From assembly GCF_026016325.1 (NCBI RefSeq), contig NZ_CP087203.1, positions 1,550,001 to 1,614,000 of the forward strand: 64,000 bases of DNA, given 5' to 3'. Every line of letters begins with the position of its first letter. Position 1 is the first letter of the stretch. The notes under the pieces are model-generated. The model was not told the origin of the DNA. It ran no database searches and was given only the letters and a program-made list of their open reading frames with translations. The translations under genes and the position numbers were made by a program. The stretch is from Pseudomonas sp. B21-056. GTDB taxonomy: Bacteria > Pseudomonadota > Gammaproteobacteria > Pseudomonadales > Pseudomonadaceae. Below, piece by piece: positions 9,714 through 17,284 of this stretch.

Positions 9714-10427
9714 ATGGAAAAACGTGAAGAACTCTACCGCGGCAAAGCCAAGTCGGTTTACAAGACCGACGACGCTGACCGCTTGGTCCTGCTGTTTCGC
9801 AACGACACCTCGGCGTTCGACGGCAAGCGCATCGAACAGCTCGACCGCAAGGGCATGGTGAACAACAAGTTCAACGCCTTCATCATGCAGAAGCTCGAAG
9901 CCGCCGGCGTGCCGACCCAGTTCGACAAGTTGCTGGGCGACAACGAATGCCTGGTCAAGAAACTGGACATGATCCCGGTCGAGTGCGTCGTGCGTAACTA
10001 CGCCGCCGGCAGCCTGGTCAAGCGCCTGGGTGTGGAAGAGGGCATGAAGCTCAATCCCTACACCTTCGAACTATTCCTGAAGGACGACGCCAAGGGCGAC
10101 CCGTTCATCAACGAATCCCACGTCGTGGCCTTCGGTTGGGGCACTGCCGAGCAACTGGTTCGCATGAAAGAGTTGTCCCTCAAGGTCAACGACGTGCTGA
10201 GCAAACTGTTCGACGACGCCGGCCTGCTGCTGGTGGACTTCAAGCTCGAATTCGGCGTATTCAGCGACGGTTCCATCGTCCTGGGTGACGAATTCAGCCC
10301 GGACGGCTGCCGCCTCTGGGACAAGGCCACCAAGAAGAAAATGGACAAAGACCGCTTCCGCCAGGGCCTCGGTGACGTCATCGAAGCCTACGAAGAAGTC
10401 GCCCAGCGTCTGGGCGTGCCGCTGTAA
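9714..10427 (+). CDS. purC: Phosphoribosylaminoimidazole-succinocarboxamide synthase
   Basis: PurC joins CAIR and aspartate with ATP to form SAICAR in purine synthesis. The 237-residue product has the usual bacterial length and motifs: [13 protein letters not shown] at the N-terminus, [15 protein letters not shown] and [13 protein letters not shown]. The ATG at 9714 has GGAG seven bases upstream. It is the last gene of the dapA-bamC-MBL-purC run. Confidence 0.97.
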   Translation: MEKREELYRGKAKSVYKTDDADRLVLLFRNDTSAFDGKRIEQLDRKGMVNNKFNAFIMQKLEAAGVPTQFDKLLGDNECLVKKLDMIPVECVVRNYAAGSLVKRLGVEEGMKLNPYTFELFLKDDAKGDPFINESHVVAFGWGTAEQLVRMKELSLKVNDVLSKLFDDAGLLLVDFKLEFGVFSDGSIVLGDEFSPDGCRLWDKATKKKMDKDRFRQGLGDVIEAYEEVAQRLGVPL

Positions 10428-10471
10428 TCGACGCAAGCATCTGATAGCACGGAAAAAAATTCGCTCGGGGG

Positions 10472-10500
10472 TTCGCTTCCGACGAATGTGCTGGTATGAT
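10472..10500 (+). promoter_or_regulatory. Sigma-70-type promoter of tRNA-Ser
   Basis: TTCGCT (10472-10477) and TATGAT (10495-10500) are separated by 17 bases and sit 11 bases before the tRNA. The -35 is a weak match, the -10 a strong one. Confidence 0.6.
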
Positions 10501-10510
10501 GCGCGCCACT

Positions 10511-10600
10511 GGAGAGATGCCGGAGTGGCCGAACGGGACGGATTCGAAATCCGTTGTACTGGCGACAGTACCTAGGGTTCAAATCCCTATCTCTCCGCCA
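10511..10600 (+). tRNA. tRNA-Ser (anticodon CGA)
   Basis: A 90-base class II tRNA. The acceptor arm GGAGAGA pairs with TCTCTCC, the anticodon loop TTCGAAA gives CGA (reads UCG), there is a long variable arm, the T loop is GGTTCAAATCC, and the 3' CCA is encoded. Accessory genes begin shortly downstream, but I found no second copy of the tRNA 3' end that would mark an integrated island. Confidence 0.97.
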
Positions 10601-10615
10601 TTATTGAATACGACT

Positions 10616-10652
10616 AAGCCCCTGAAATGGTTGAACATTTCAGGGGCTTTTT
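10616..10652 (+). terminator. Rho-independent terminator of tRNA-Ser
   Basis: A 14-bp perfect stem, AAGCCCCTGAAATG paired with CATTTCAGGGGCTT, with a 6-base loop and a T-run. Confidence 0.95.
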
Positions 10653-10708
10653 CGTTTCTGACGTTTGATTTTCAGGCGGTGATTTCGCTACAACGCCACG
10701 ACTCGGGA

Positions 10709-11062
10709 CTAGCGCGGATCGACGCTATCCAACGCCCGATTCGCCAACAACTCGCTCAGCTCAATCACCTGCTGAATTCCCAGCGCCACATGCCGGCGTG
10801 ACCCTTCAAGGTCGAATGCCAGGTCGTTGATCATGGCGTTGGCTGAGGCCAGGCTTTCGCTGAGGTTGGCAAGCAGGCTTTCGGTGTCGATGCCATCGAC
10901 GACGGTGAAGAGCTGACCTGGTGCGGGATCGCTTTTGGTATCTGCATCTTTGCGTTTCAAATAGAAATCCAGCGCCCGGTCGGTGGCTTCCTGGACTTTT
11001 TTCGGATCGAGGCGGGTGGCGGTTGGGTCCGTTTCCGGGGGATTGGGTGTGGCCTTGAACAT
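10709..11062 (-). CDS. Pseudomonas DUF6124/DUF3077-like protein
   Basis: A 117-residue soluble protein of unknown function. The core TVVDGIDTESLLANLSES and LEGSRRHVALGIQQ matches a family that I recall as common and often multicopy in Pseudomonas, usually called DUF6124 (earlier DUF3077). It has no signal peptide, a charged linker at 35-48 and helical C-terminal half. CAGGAG lies seven bases before the ATG. A 195-bp leader encoding a tiny peptide lies immediately upstream, and a near-identical leader precedes the gene at 14437-14877, which suggests shared control. Confidence 0.75.
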   Translation of the reverse strand: MFKATPNPPETDPTATRLDPKKVQEATDRALDFYLKRKDADTKSDPAPGQLFTVVDGIDTESLLANLSESLASANAMINDLAFDLEGSRRHVALGIQQVIELSELLANRALDSVDPR

Positions 11063-11103
11063 GGTGAATCTCCTGAACCTGATTGAGCCACCATGACTTG
11101 TCG

Positions 11104-11253
11104 CTAAGCAAGTAAGGGTGGCGGCTGCACGCAGGTTAGCGAACCGGGGGTACAGGAGCCCGGCAGATCCGAAGATCTCCCGCGCACAGCCACCATTACA
11201 ACCATTGCAGACATAAATACCTGCAACGAGATCAGGAGTGCTGATGCGTCCAT
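11104..11253 (-). CDS. Tiny hydrophobic peptide, copy A (49 residues)
   Basis: A short reading frame beginning MDASALLISLQVFMSAMVV and continuing to VRGR, then 24 unrelated residues before a TAG 41 bp from the next gene. The first 26 residues match copy B at 14983-15069 except for one Met/Ile change, while four of the five base differences in that stretch are silent. That pattern argues for selection on the peptide. It has one predicted transmembrane helix. AAGGG lies too close to the ATG for an ordinary ribosome site, and a 6-bp hairpin sits just upstream. Function unknown; it could be a leader peptide or a type I toxin-like peptide. Confidence 0.5.
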   Translation of the reverse strand: MDASALLISLQVFMSAMVVMVAVRGRSSDLPGSCTPGSLTCVQPPPLLA

Positions 11254-11370
11254 ACCCTTCGGGTCGCTAAACCCGATCACTGATGATCAGTGACGGGAAC
11301 CAAGCTACCGGTGCGGGCCAAGGCACACAAGCGGGCGGATTCTGGCTTAGTTGTAGGCAAAGGCGCAAGG
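11176..11370 (-). repeat. 195-bp duplicated leader element, copy A
   Basis: This stretch aligns without gaps to 14992-15186 (offset 3816), with about 18 differences by eye, near 90% identity. Both copies end about 115 bp upstream of a minus-strand gene start. Read on the minus strand it holds a perfect palindrome around TCACTGAT-C-ATCAGTGA, then the hairpin TCGGGT-TTAGCG-ACCCGA (11259-11276), then the tiny peptide gene. The copies are direct repeats flanking the DUF4132 unit. Confidence 0.85.
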
Positions 11371-11477
11371 TGACGTAGCCTCGCTCCATGGGCCAGGTGT
11401 TTCTGCGTATGTTTGGTTACGGCCTCACGTCAAGCAGGACAATTCGCCTGAAAACACGATTGGCCAACAGCCCAACA

Positions 11478-14408
11478 TCAACTCCCCCGCTCTATCTGCT
11501 CCAATATCTGACTGTCGGTGATATTCATGTCGTCCAGCAGCAGAAACATCTTGCTCAGTACTTCGGCCATTTTCCGGTCGGTGTCGGCGAACGGCAGGTA
11601 GAACTCGGGGGAGCTGCCGCCAACAGGCACGATGCACAGGTAGTTGCCGGGTTCGATATGGATGGCTGCGCTGCCCAGATGAATGCGGTAGTTCGCACGC
11701 TGGCCGGTAATGTGCAGGAAATGTCCCTCACATTTGACGTTTTGCAGTCCCAACCCTTCAACCAGTTCGCCGACCAGTTCGGCGCGTCGCTGCAGGGTTT
11801 CGTGACTGGTGCTGTAGCCGTCCGCGGCGTGGGCCACGGAGACCAGCAGGTCGGCATCACGCATGACTTCTGAAAACAGCAGTGGCGGTACCTGTTCAAG
11901 CGACAGGGCTTTCTGGTCGCGGTGGAACGCTATCGTGTCAAAGGTGAAGTGTTCGGTTTCTGACAGGTAATGGCCGGTCTCCAGAAAGTTGAACGTGGCG
12001 TGAATGCCGTGCTCCTTGCTCTCGTAATAGATGTCTTCGACGCTTGAGGTCGACCAGTTGCGGACCTGCAGCAACCGGGCGGCTACTTTGCCTTTGAGGC
12101 GGTGGCCGGCAAATCGATTGGACCACAAGCGCGTCTCTCGCTCGGCAGGTGTCAGCAGGTACAGCTCGCGAAAGGCCTGTTTGAACGGCTGCACGCGACG
12201 ATGGCTGACGACTTCTTTCTGCCAGGCCGACAGTTGTCCTGCCGTGAACAGATGATAAGGGTGAGCAATGCGCAGGTTCTGTTCAATGGCGTGTTGGCGG
12301 CCTTCAAGGTCGGTCACCGTCAGCGTTGTGCTGTCGAGCCAACCCAGCGCCGCGTCATCGGCCTGCACGATCAGTTGTTCCAGCAGCAGGCGAACCGCGG
12401 GCATGTTCAACAGGGTTTTCAGGACATCCAGGACCAGGGTTTCGCCGCTGCTCATCATCGTTTCCAGGGTGCGGCAGAAGCGTGCGATCTGCTCCTGGAG
12501 TTGGATCTGCTGGGCTTTGAGGGCGACGAAGTCTGCGCTTTTGCGAATCGCCGGCGGTGCGGTCTTGAGTGTCTTTTCGGCTTTGCAGACGCGCAAGGTG
12601 GGCGACAAGCCGTCGATCACCAGCGTGACGTCATAGCCGTCGATGGAGGCGGCCATTAGGGTGGATTCGGCGATCTCCGACTCCATGGCCCATTCCAGGC
12701 GAATCGCTGAGGGATAACCGGCAACACGCGCCAGGTTTTCCAGCCCCGCCTGAATCGCTGCGTGGGAGTTGGCCTGCCGTTGAGCGCCGTACTTGCGCAC
12801 CTCCTTGTGCAGTTTCTTCAGCGTCAGATAGCGCTGGCGTACGTCGTCCGGATGTGTGACGGGGAATACCCCATAGATGCGCATCGCCGACTGTGCGTGG
12901 CGGGTCAGCTTCTTTTCCAGTGCAGGTCTATCGATGCCCTGATAGGCATCGAGCAGCACGCGCGTTTCAGGAAATGCCCAGTGCGAAGGGGCGAGTGCGG
13001 CGAGATATTCGCGCAAGTGCTGTGGGTCGGCCTCGGACAACGCTTTGTCCAGCAGGTAGCGGTCCACCACACCTACGGTTTCATCCAATGAATTGGGCAG
13101 GTCGCGGGCCCAGCCGGACTGAGGTGCGAGGGCGATGTTCAGGTATTCACGCTGGAAGGCTTGCAGATCATGCCAGCCGAGCGCATCGAGTATCACTCGG
13201 CTGGCTTGCCCGGCGTAGGGCAGGGCGGTCAGCAGGGTATTTCTGGAAAAACCGGTCAGCGACGCGAGCAGCTCTGCCGATTGGTCCTTGGGTAATTCCT
13301 GGAGTAAGAGGAAACGTTCGAGCACCGCGGCCGTATCGCCGAAGCTGTCATGAAAGGTGTCGGGGGTCATGCCCAGCCGTTCAATGACCGCCAGGGCCTG
13401 CAGCATCCAGCGGGTCTGATAGACCTCTACCGAACGGAAGGTGTCAGCCAGTTTTCCGGCGTTATCGGGTAATCCGGCCAGGGCGTCCTCGACATAACGA
13501 ACGGTGAAGTTCGCCAGTTCAGGTGGCACGTCGGTCGGTTCTTCAATCAGGGGATCTTCGCTCTGAGGTTGCTCTGCCTCGAATCCTTCATCGTCAGGGG
13601 CTTCATCATCCGGTTCGTCTTCGTCGAGCGCTTCATCGGCGTACCGATCCAGCTCCAAGTCATCGCTCGCGAGCCCGGCGTCGTCTGTATAGAACATCAT
13701 GGCGCGCCCCCAGGTGTTGGCCGCCCGGACGAAGCGAGGGTAATCGAGCCGACCAGCTTCCATCAGGGCCAAAGCAATGCGCTCGATGTCCTTGTACACG
13801 TAGGTGTACGCGTCAGCGATTTTCCGTTGTTCTTCATCAGGCGAGGAGGAGGGTTGCACACGGTTCCAGCTGCCGTCCAGCAACCATTCGGCGAACGTTT
13901 GCCAGGCCGGGGTGGGCGGATAGTTGCTCAGGCGGTTGATGCAGGCCGGTACATCGGGGAAGGCCCAGGCATGTTCCGGGCGTCTGCGGTAATAGGCAGG
14001 ATCGTCGTCCTCAGTGGGCAGTGGATAGTCGCTGTCCTCGAACGCAAATTGCAGCATGTGCTGCAGTCGTACACAGATCTGCTCCAGTGCGTAGGCATCG
14101 GGGTGAGCCGTGATCCACGCATCGCAGAGGCGATATTGCAGGCCATAGCGCTGCTGGTCGCGGCGATCCTCCAGGTCTTCCCAGACGGTCGGGAACACAA
14201 AGCCGTCAGCCAATGCCCGGGTGCCGTCCTGTGGATCCTGCCTGACCCAGTCATCGGCAATGCGCAGGAAGTCGAAGTCATCCCAGAAATTGAGCTCGAA
14301 TAGCTCATCGCGGCTGAATTCGGGATAGGTATCCAGCGCTCTGTCACAGAAGGCTCTCAGTGCAGCGAGGCGTGTGGCTTGGTCGGGCAGGGGACGGCGT
14401 GATTGCAT
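11478..14408 (-). CDS. Large DUF4132-domain protein
   Basis: A 976-residue protein of unknown biochemical function. The C-terminal part (about 700-976), with QAFRELYLLTPAERETRLW, NRFAGHRLKGKVAARLL, SEVMRDADLLVSVAHAADG and the final GNYLCIVP block, matches the DUF4132 type seen with WGR/MolR-like proteins. Residues about 255-305 are a very acidic, low-complexity linker. No signal peptide or membrane segment is seen. The ATG at 14408 has GGAA seven bases upstream; an in-frame TTG at 14447 would overlap the upstream gene but lacks a ribosome site. It follows the Gly-Gly protein by 28 bp, so both form one operon. Confidence 0.75.
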   Translation of the reverse strand: MQSRRPLPDQATRLAALRAFCDRALDTYPEFSRDELFELNFWDDFDFLRIADDWVRQDPQDGTRALADGFVFPTVWEDLEDRRDQQRYGLQYRLCDAWITAHPDAYALEQICVRLQHMLQFAFEDSDYPLPTEDDDPAYYRRRPEHAWAFPDVPACINRLSNYPPTPAWQTFAEWLLDGSWNRVQPSSSPDEEQRKIADAYTYVYKDIERIALALMEAGRLDYPRFVRAANTWGRAMMFYTDDAGLASDDLELDRYADEALDEDEPDDEAPDDEGFEAEQPQSEDPLIEEPTDVPPELANFTVRYVEDALAGLPDNAGKLADTFRSVEVYQTRWMLQALAVIERLGMTPDTFHDSFGDTAAVLERFLLLQELPKDQSAELLASLTGFSRNTLLTALPYAGQASRVILDALGWHDLQAFQREYLNIALAPQSGWARDLPNSLDETVGVVDRYLLDKALSEADPQHLREYLAALAPSHWAFPETRVLLDAYQGIDRPALEKKLTRHAQSAMRIYGVFPVTHPDDVRQRYLTLKKLHKEVRKYGAQRQANSHAAIQAGLENLARVAGYPSAIRLEWAMESEIAESTLMAASIDGYDVTLVIDGLSPTLRVCKAEKTLKTAPPAIRKSADFVALKAQQIQLQEQIARFCRTLETMMSSGETLVLDVLKTLLNMPAVRLLLEQLIVQADDAALGWLDSTTLTVTDLEGRQHAIEQNLRIAHPYHLFTAGQLSAWQKEVVSHRRVQPFKQAFRELYLLTPAERETRLWSNRFAGHRLKGKVAARLLQVRNWSTSSVEDIYYESKEHGIHATFNFLETGHYLSETEHFTFDTIAFHRDQKALSLEQVPPLLFSEVMRDADLLVSVAHAADGYSTSHETLQRRAELVGELVEGLGLQNVKCEGHFLHITGQRANYRIHLGSAAIHIEPGNYLCIVPVGGSSPEFYLPFADTDRKMAEVLSKMFLLLDDMNITDSQILEQIERGS

Positions 14409-14436
14409 GAGGGTTTCCGAAGAAATGAACGACGGG

Positions 14437-14877
14437 TCAGCCGCCAATCAGCGGCATCAGACGGATAAACGCAAGCGTGGAAGGGGGGCTTAAATCGATG
14501 GGGTCATTCAGGCTTTGCAGCATGACGCCATTGTGCAGAACGCGGAAGGCGCGGTTTTCAAAGCCCTTCAAGGCTTGCTCGATCTCGACGTCGACATCCA
14601 GTCTGGGAGATTCGCTGGCTTGCGGCATCACGATTGCACCTTCACTGGCTTGCCGGCGGATGTCCCGCTCGCTCAGGTACTGGCGATCAAGCACCTCGCG
14701 CATGGATGCCTGTTCCAGCCAGTGCTGGACCGACAGCGCGGCGATCTGTTCGGCAACGGTGAGGCGAATGAGCTCGGCGACCGTCAGGGTCGACGAGGTC
14801 GGTGTCAGGGTGACGGGGGGAAGCAATGGCTCCTGGCGTGCGCCTTTCAGGCAATAGCTATGAACCACCAACTCCAT
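14437..14877 (-). CDS. Small protein with ubiquitin-like Gly-Gly C-terminus
   Basis: A 146-residue protein that I do not recognise. An N-terminal segment LTVAELIRLTVAEQIAAL is helical; a charged middle follows. The last 35 residues (FRVLHNGVMLQSLNDPIDL, then STLAFIRLMPLIGG) look like alternating strands ending in Gly-Gly directly before the TGA. This recalls the C-terminus of MoaD/ThiS and other beta-grasp proteins (..PPVAGG). The ribosome site AAGGAG is seven bases before the ATG. It is the first gene of the DUF4132 operon. No E1-, E2- or JAB-like gene is adjacent, so activation of the tail is speculation. Confidence 0.6.
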   Translation of the reverse strand: MELVVHSYCLKGARQEPLLPPVTLTPTSSTLTVAELIRLTVAEQIAALSVQHWLEQASMREVLDRQYLSERDIRRQASEGAIVMPQASESPRLDVDVEIEQALKGFENRAFRVLHNGVMLQSLNDPIDLSPPSTLAFIRLMPLIGG

Positions 14878-14982
14878 AACGTACTCCTTGCAAGCCAGGC
14901 CAGTCGGGCGGAAGGCAGCTTAGCAAGCTTGCGGTCAGTGTGCCTGATGCGCGTTACGGTTTTGCCAAACCGTACGCATCGT

Positions 14983-15069
14983 TCAGAAGGTTCTCCCGCG
15001 CACAGCCACCATTACGACCATCGCAGAGATGAATACCTGCAACGAGATCAGGAGTGCTGATGCATCCAT
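14983..15069 (-). CDS. Tiny hydrophobic peptide, copy B (28 residues)
   Basis: Starts MDASALLISLQVFISAMVV and ends VRGRTF before a TGA 105 bp upstream of the Gly-Gly protein gene. It is the clean version of copy A, with a single hydrophobic helix followed by a basic tail, the layout of many type I toxin peptides. The AAGGG seen before copy A is CGAATGGT here, so translation would be weak or regulated by the hairpin at 15075-15092. Confidence 0.5.
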   Translation of the reverse strand: MDASALLISLQVFISAMVVMVAVRGRTF

Positions 15070-15186
15070 ACCATTCGGGTCGCTAAACCCGATCACTGAT
15101 GAGCATTGATGGGAACCAAGCTACCGTTACGGACCAAGGCACACAAGCTGGCGGATTCTGGATTAGTTGCAGGCAAAGAAGCAAAG
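14992..15186 (-). repeat. 195-bp duplicated leader element, copy B
   Basis: Direct-repeat partner of 11176-11370. The hairpin TCGGGT/ACCCGA is fully kept (15075-15092), while the neighbouring palindrome is degraded. The conserved block covers the tiny peptide gene and about 115 bp upstream of it, as expected for a promoter plus 5' leader. Confidence 0.85.
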
Positions 15187-15234
15187 CGATCAACAGGTTG
15201 TTCTCCGGCTGATATGCGTTTGCGACCAAAGATG

Positions 15235-16530
15235 TTACGGTTGTGAGTAAATGTTAGCTTGAGATGATTTCATGACATTCAGGACATCCATTTTGTTGGC
15301 GTAGAATGTATCGATCTCCCACTGTGCCAAACGACCAGATTCTTGGTATTCAAAGAAGCGCCGTTCAAATCGTTGTGCATCTAGTTCTTTTCCAAGGCCA
15401 AACAAAATTTGTGCCATAGACGCCAGTACCCACTTCTGATCAGATCGCTCTGTAAAGTTGGGCGATAGGATAATATCGTTTAAGATGGACTCAAGCTCTT
15501 CTCGTGTCTTGCGAGCGCTTACCCGATAGTAGCTCTGTTCGATCGGATCTGTTTCCAGCTCAGATCGATAGTTTAGGCAGATGGCTTGGTTTTCACCTGT
15601 ATAGTAATCGCGGCGAATGTCGAATCCGCGCCCATAATATTTGATGGAAAGCTCCAGCTCTGCGGGATCTTTGGTGATTTTCCAGAGGCGCTTGTGAATG
15701 GCTCCTGCTATTCCCAATGTTTCGGGATCGTTGGATGAGTCCGGAGAGAGTTCGTTGATGATTTTTAGTGCATTGACCAGCGATGCGATCTGTGAGGGAG
15801 CTTGACTCTTGTATGTGGAAAGAGCCAGTCGTTGAGTTATGTAGGGGTCGCCAGGTTTTATTTGTGAAGCGGCAAAAAAATTTGCGACGGCCGTATCAAA
15901 CTGATCACTACGTAAAGCCTCTTCGGCACACTCGAAGATATTAGAGAAATGCTCTTCGCTATCTTCACTTTGCTGTATGAGCGCTTCGATTTGCTCTTCC
16001 GACATTTGAGGTTGGATCAAGCGAGGGATGAACGTGTATACCGGGCTATCAGGTCGTGAGTGGGTAAGCACTTCACCAATCAAATTAGTCAGATCCAGGA
16101 TGGCGCGTCGAGCCTCGCTGGCACCAATATCTTCACCCAAATGATCATAAGAAAATGTATTGGTGTGGTTTAAGTCGAAATGTAGTTTGCCTTTGCTCTC
16201 TTTCATAATAATTGTAGAGAACGGCTTGAGTGCATGTCGCACACCCAGTTCATACAGTGCATTTGGATTGCCGGTTGAGATGTCGGCAATGACAAGATCA
16301 GCCCGCAGAAGCATTTCATACATTGGCAAGTCAATGTGTCCCGAATGCATGACCTCGTCAGCCCGGATACACCGTAAACCTGCGGAAATGACTGCAGGCT
16401 TGATGATTTCTCTATAGGTTGCATTCAGATCAAGGGTGCGTCCTGTTTCATAGTCAGTTTTTTTGCCAAACCCCATTACTACAAAACAGAGTTTGGCATC
16501 GGCCGGATACATTACATCGCCGTGACTCAT
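15235..16530 (-). CDS. Deoxyribosyltransferase-like (DRHyd) plus TRAFs-binding/TPR protein
   Basis: A 431-residue soluble protein. Residues about 12-135 form a nucleoside 2-deoxyribosyltransferase-like domain: CFVVMGFG, ADEVMHSGHIDLPMYEMLL, ADLVIADIST (Asp83) and GNPNALYELGVRH (Glu94), with the residues used for glycosidic-bond hydrolysis in that fold. Residues about 180-410 are helical and match the TRAFs-binding (DUF4071) type region also present at the N-terminus of animal ASK-type MAP3 kinases. It lies 37 bp after the TIR gene on the same strand, and both are AT-richer than their neighbours. By family logic it could be the effector that responds to the TIR product. No direct evidence of that exists here. 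Confidence 0.75.
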   Translation of the reverse strand: MSHGDVMYPADAKLCFVVMGFGKKTDYETGRTLDLNATYREIIKPAVISAGLRCIRADEVMHSGHIDLPMYEMLLRADLVIADISTGNPNALYELGVRHALKPFSTIIMKESKGKLHFDLNHTNTFSYDHLGEDIGASEARRAILDLTNLIGEVLTHSRPDSPVYTFIPRLIQPQMSEEQIEALIQQSEDSEEHFSNIFECAEEALRSDQFDTAVANFFAASQIKPGDPYITQRLALSTYKSQAPSQIASLVNALKIINELSPDSSNDPETLGIAGAIHKRLWKITKDPAELELSIKYYGRGFDIRRDYYTGENQAICLNYRSELETDPIEQSYYRVSARKTREELESILNDIILSPNFTERSDQKWVLASMAQILFGLGKELDAQRFERRFFEYQESGRLAQWEIDTFYANKMDVLNVMKSSQANIYSQP

Positions 16531-16567
16531 GAAGAGGTACCTTCTCAGTTGGCTATGATCGTTCTAT

Positions 16568-16981
16568 TTAGAGCGCGTATTTTCGAATGGCGGTTACGAT
16601 GCTATCAGTGTTCCAACGCACCATTTCTTTGGCAGCGGTCTGCACAATCAAAGGGGTACGCTGCTGTCCCCACGGAACGACGCCAATAATGGGCTTTTGA
16701 TACTTTGCGGCAATGGCAATCTCTGCGCTAATCCAGTCGCTGTGAGCGGCATGCATGCCAGCTAGGATTAGAACAACATTCGTGATACGAATTTGCTCAT
16801 CCAAGGCAGCAGTCAGTTTTGCGGTGGTAATTGGTGAGGGTATCGGATCGGTACGGGGTACGGAGGAGTTGCGGAACAAAAAATTGGGAGTTGCCGCTAA
16901 CATTTTTGTTAAACGTTCATATTCATCGTGGTAGTCCCAAGCATGGGAAATAAAGCCGACATAGGTTTTCAGCGCGGGCAT
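16568..16981 (-). CDS. ThsB-like TIR-domain protein
   Basis: A 137-residue single-domain protein. The order YVGFISHAWDYHDEYERL, then ITNVVLILAGMHAAHSDWIS with a conserved Glu87 (SDWISAEIAIA), then KPIIGVVPWG fits the TIR-like fold of Thoeris ThsB (DUF1863/MTH538 group), where that Glu processes NAD+ into a signalling nucleotide on phage infection. An upstream in-frame ATG at 17029 exists, but GGAG six bases before the ATG at 16981 fixes the start. It is the first gene of a two-gene operon with the DRHyd/TRAFs-binding protein. Neither Thoeris ThsA form (SIR2-SLOG or Macro) is present nearby. Confidence 0.75.
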   Translation of the reverse strand: MPALKTYVGFISHAWDYHDEYERLTKMLAATPNFLFRNSSVPRTDPIPSPITTAKLTAALDEQIRITNVVLILAGMHAAHSDWISAEIAIAAKYQKPIIGVVPWGQQRTPLIVQTAAKEMVRWNTDSIVTAIRKYAL

Positions 16982-17192
16982 GTGCTCTCCGGCGACGCTT
17001 GTGATTGAGTACGGATGAGAATGTAGCACAGTGCCACTGCTGTGCGAAGGTTTGGATCCAATAAATTTCGTATGAAATCAGGCCCTCCTGAGCGCGAAGG
17101 TATCCGAGAGTTGGGATGGCTAACCACCATAAATCTATTGCTTGGCGACGCTCAGTTTGCGTTTCAAGTGCATGCTAGCCCGGCAATGTAGG

Positions 17193-17210
17193 TGTCACTC
17201 CTTTGTGACA
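17193..17210. promoter_or_regulatory. Inverted repeat upstream of the chemoreceptor
   Basis: A perfect repeat, TGTCAC-TCCTTT-GTGACA, lies in the gap between the TIR operon and the chemoreceptor, about 75 bp before the latter's ATG. It could be an operator; the binding protein is unknown. Confidence 0.4.
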
Positions 17211-17225
17211 ATTAGACTAATGGTC

Positions 17226-17252
17226 TATAGCTCAAGGCATACCTGCCGATAG
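17226..17252 (+). promoter_or_regulatory. Sigma-28 (FliA)-like promoter
   Basis: TATA, 15 bases, then GCCGATAG. The FliA consensus is TAAA-N15-GCCGATAA, so 10 of 12 positions match at the right spacing. It lies 32 bp before the chemoreceptor ATG, where such genes are usually flagellar-regulon members. Confidence 0.65.
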
Positions 17253-17284
17253 GTACATCAAACCCCGTAAAAGGAGTAGTTCCC

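Noticed and set aside
10511..10600. tRNA-Ser as attachment site of an integrated island
   Set aside because: No second copy of the tRNA 3' end and no integrase in the window.
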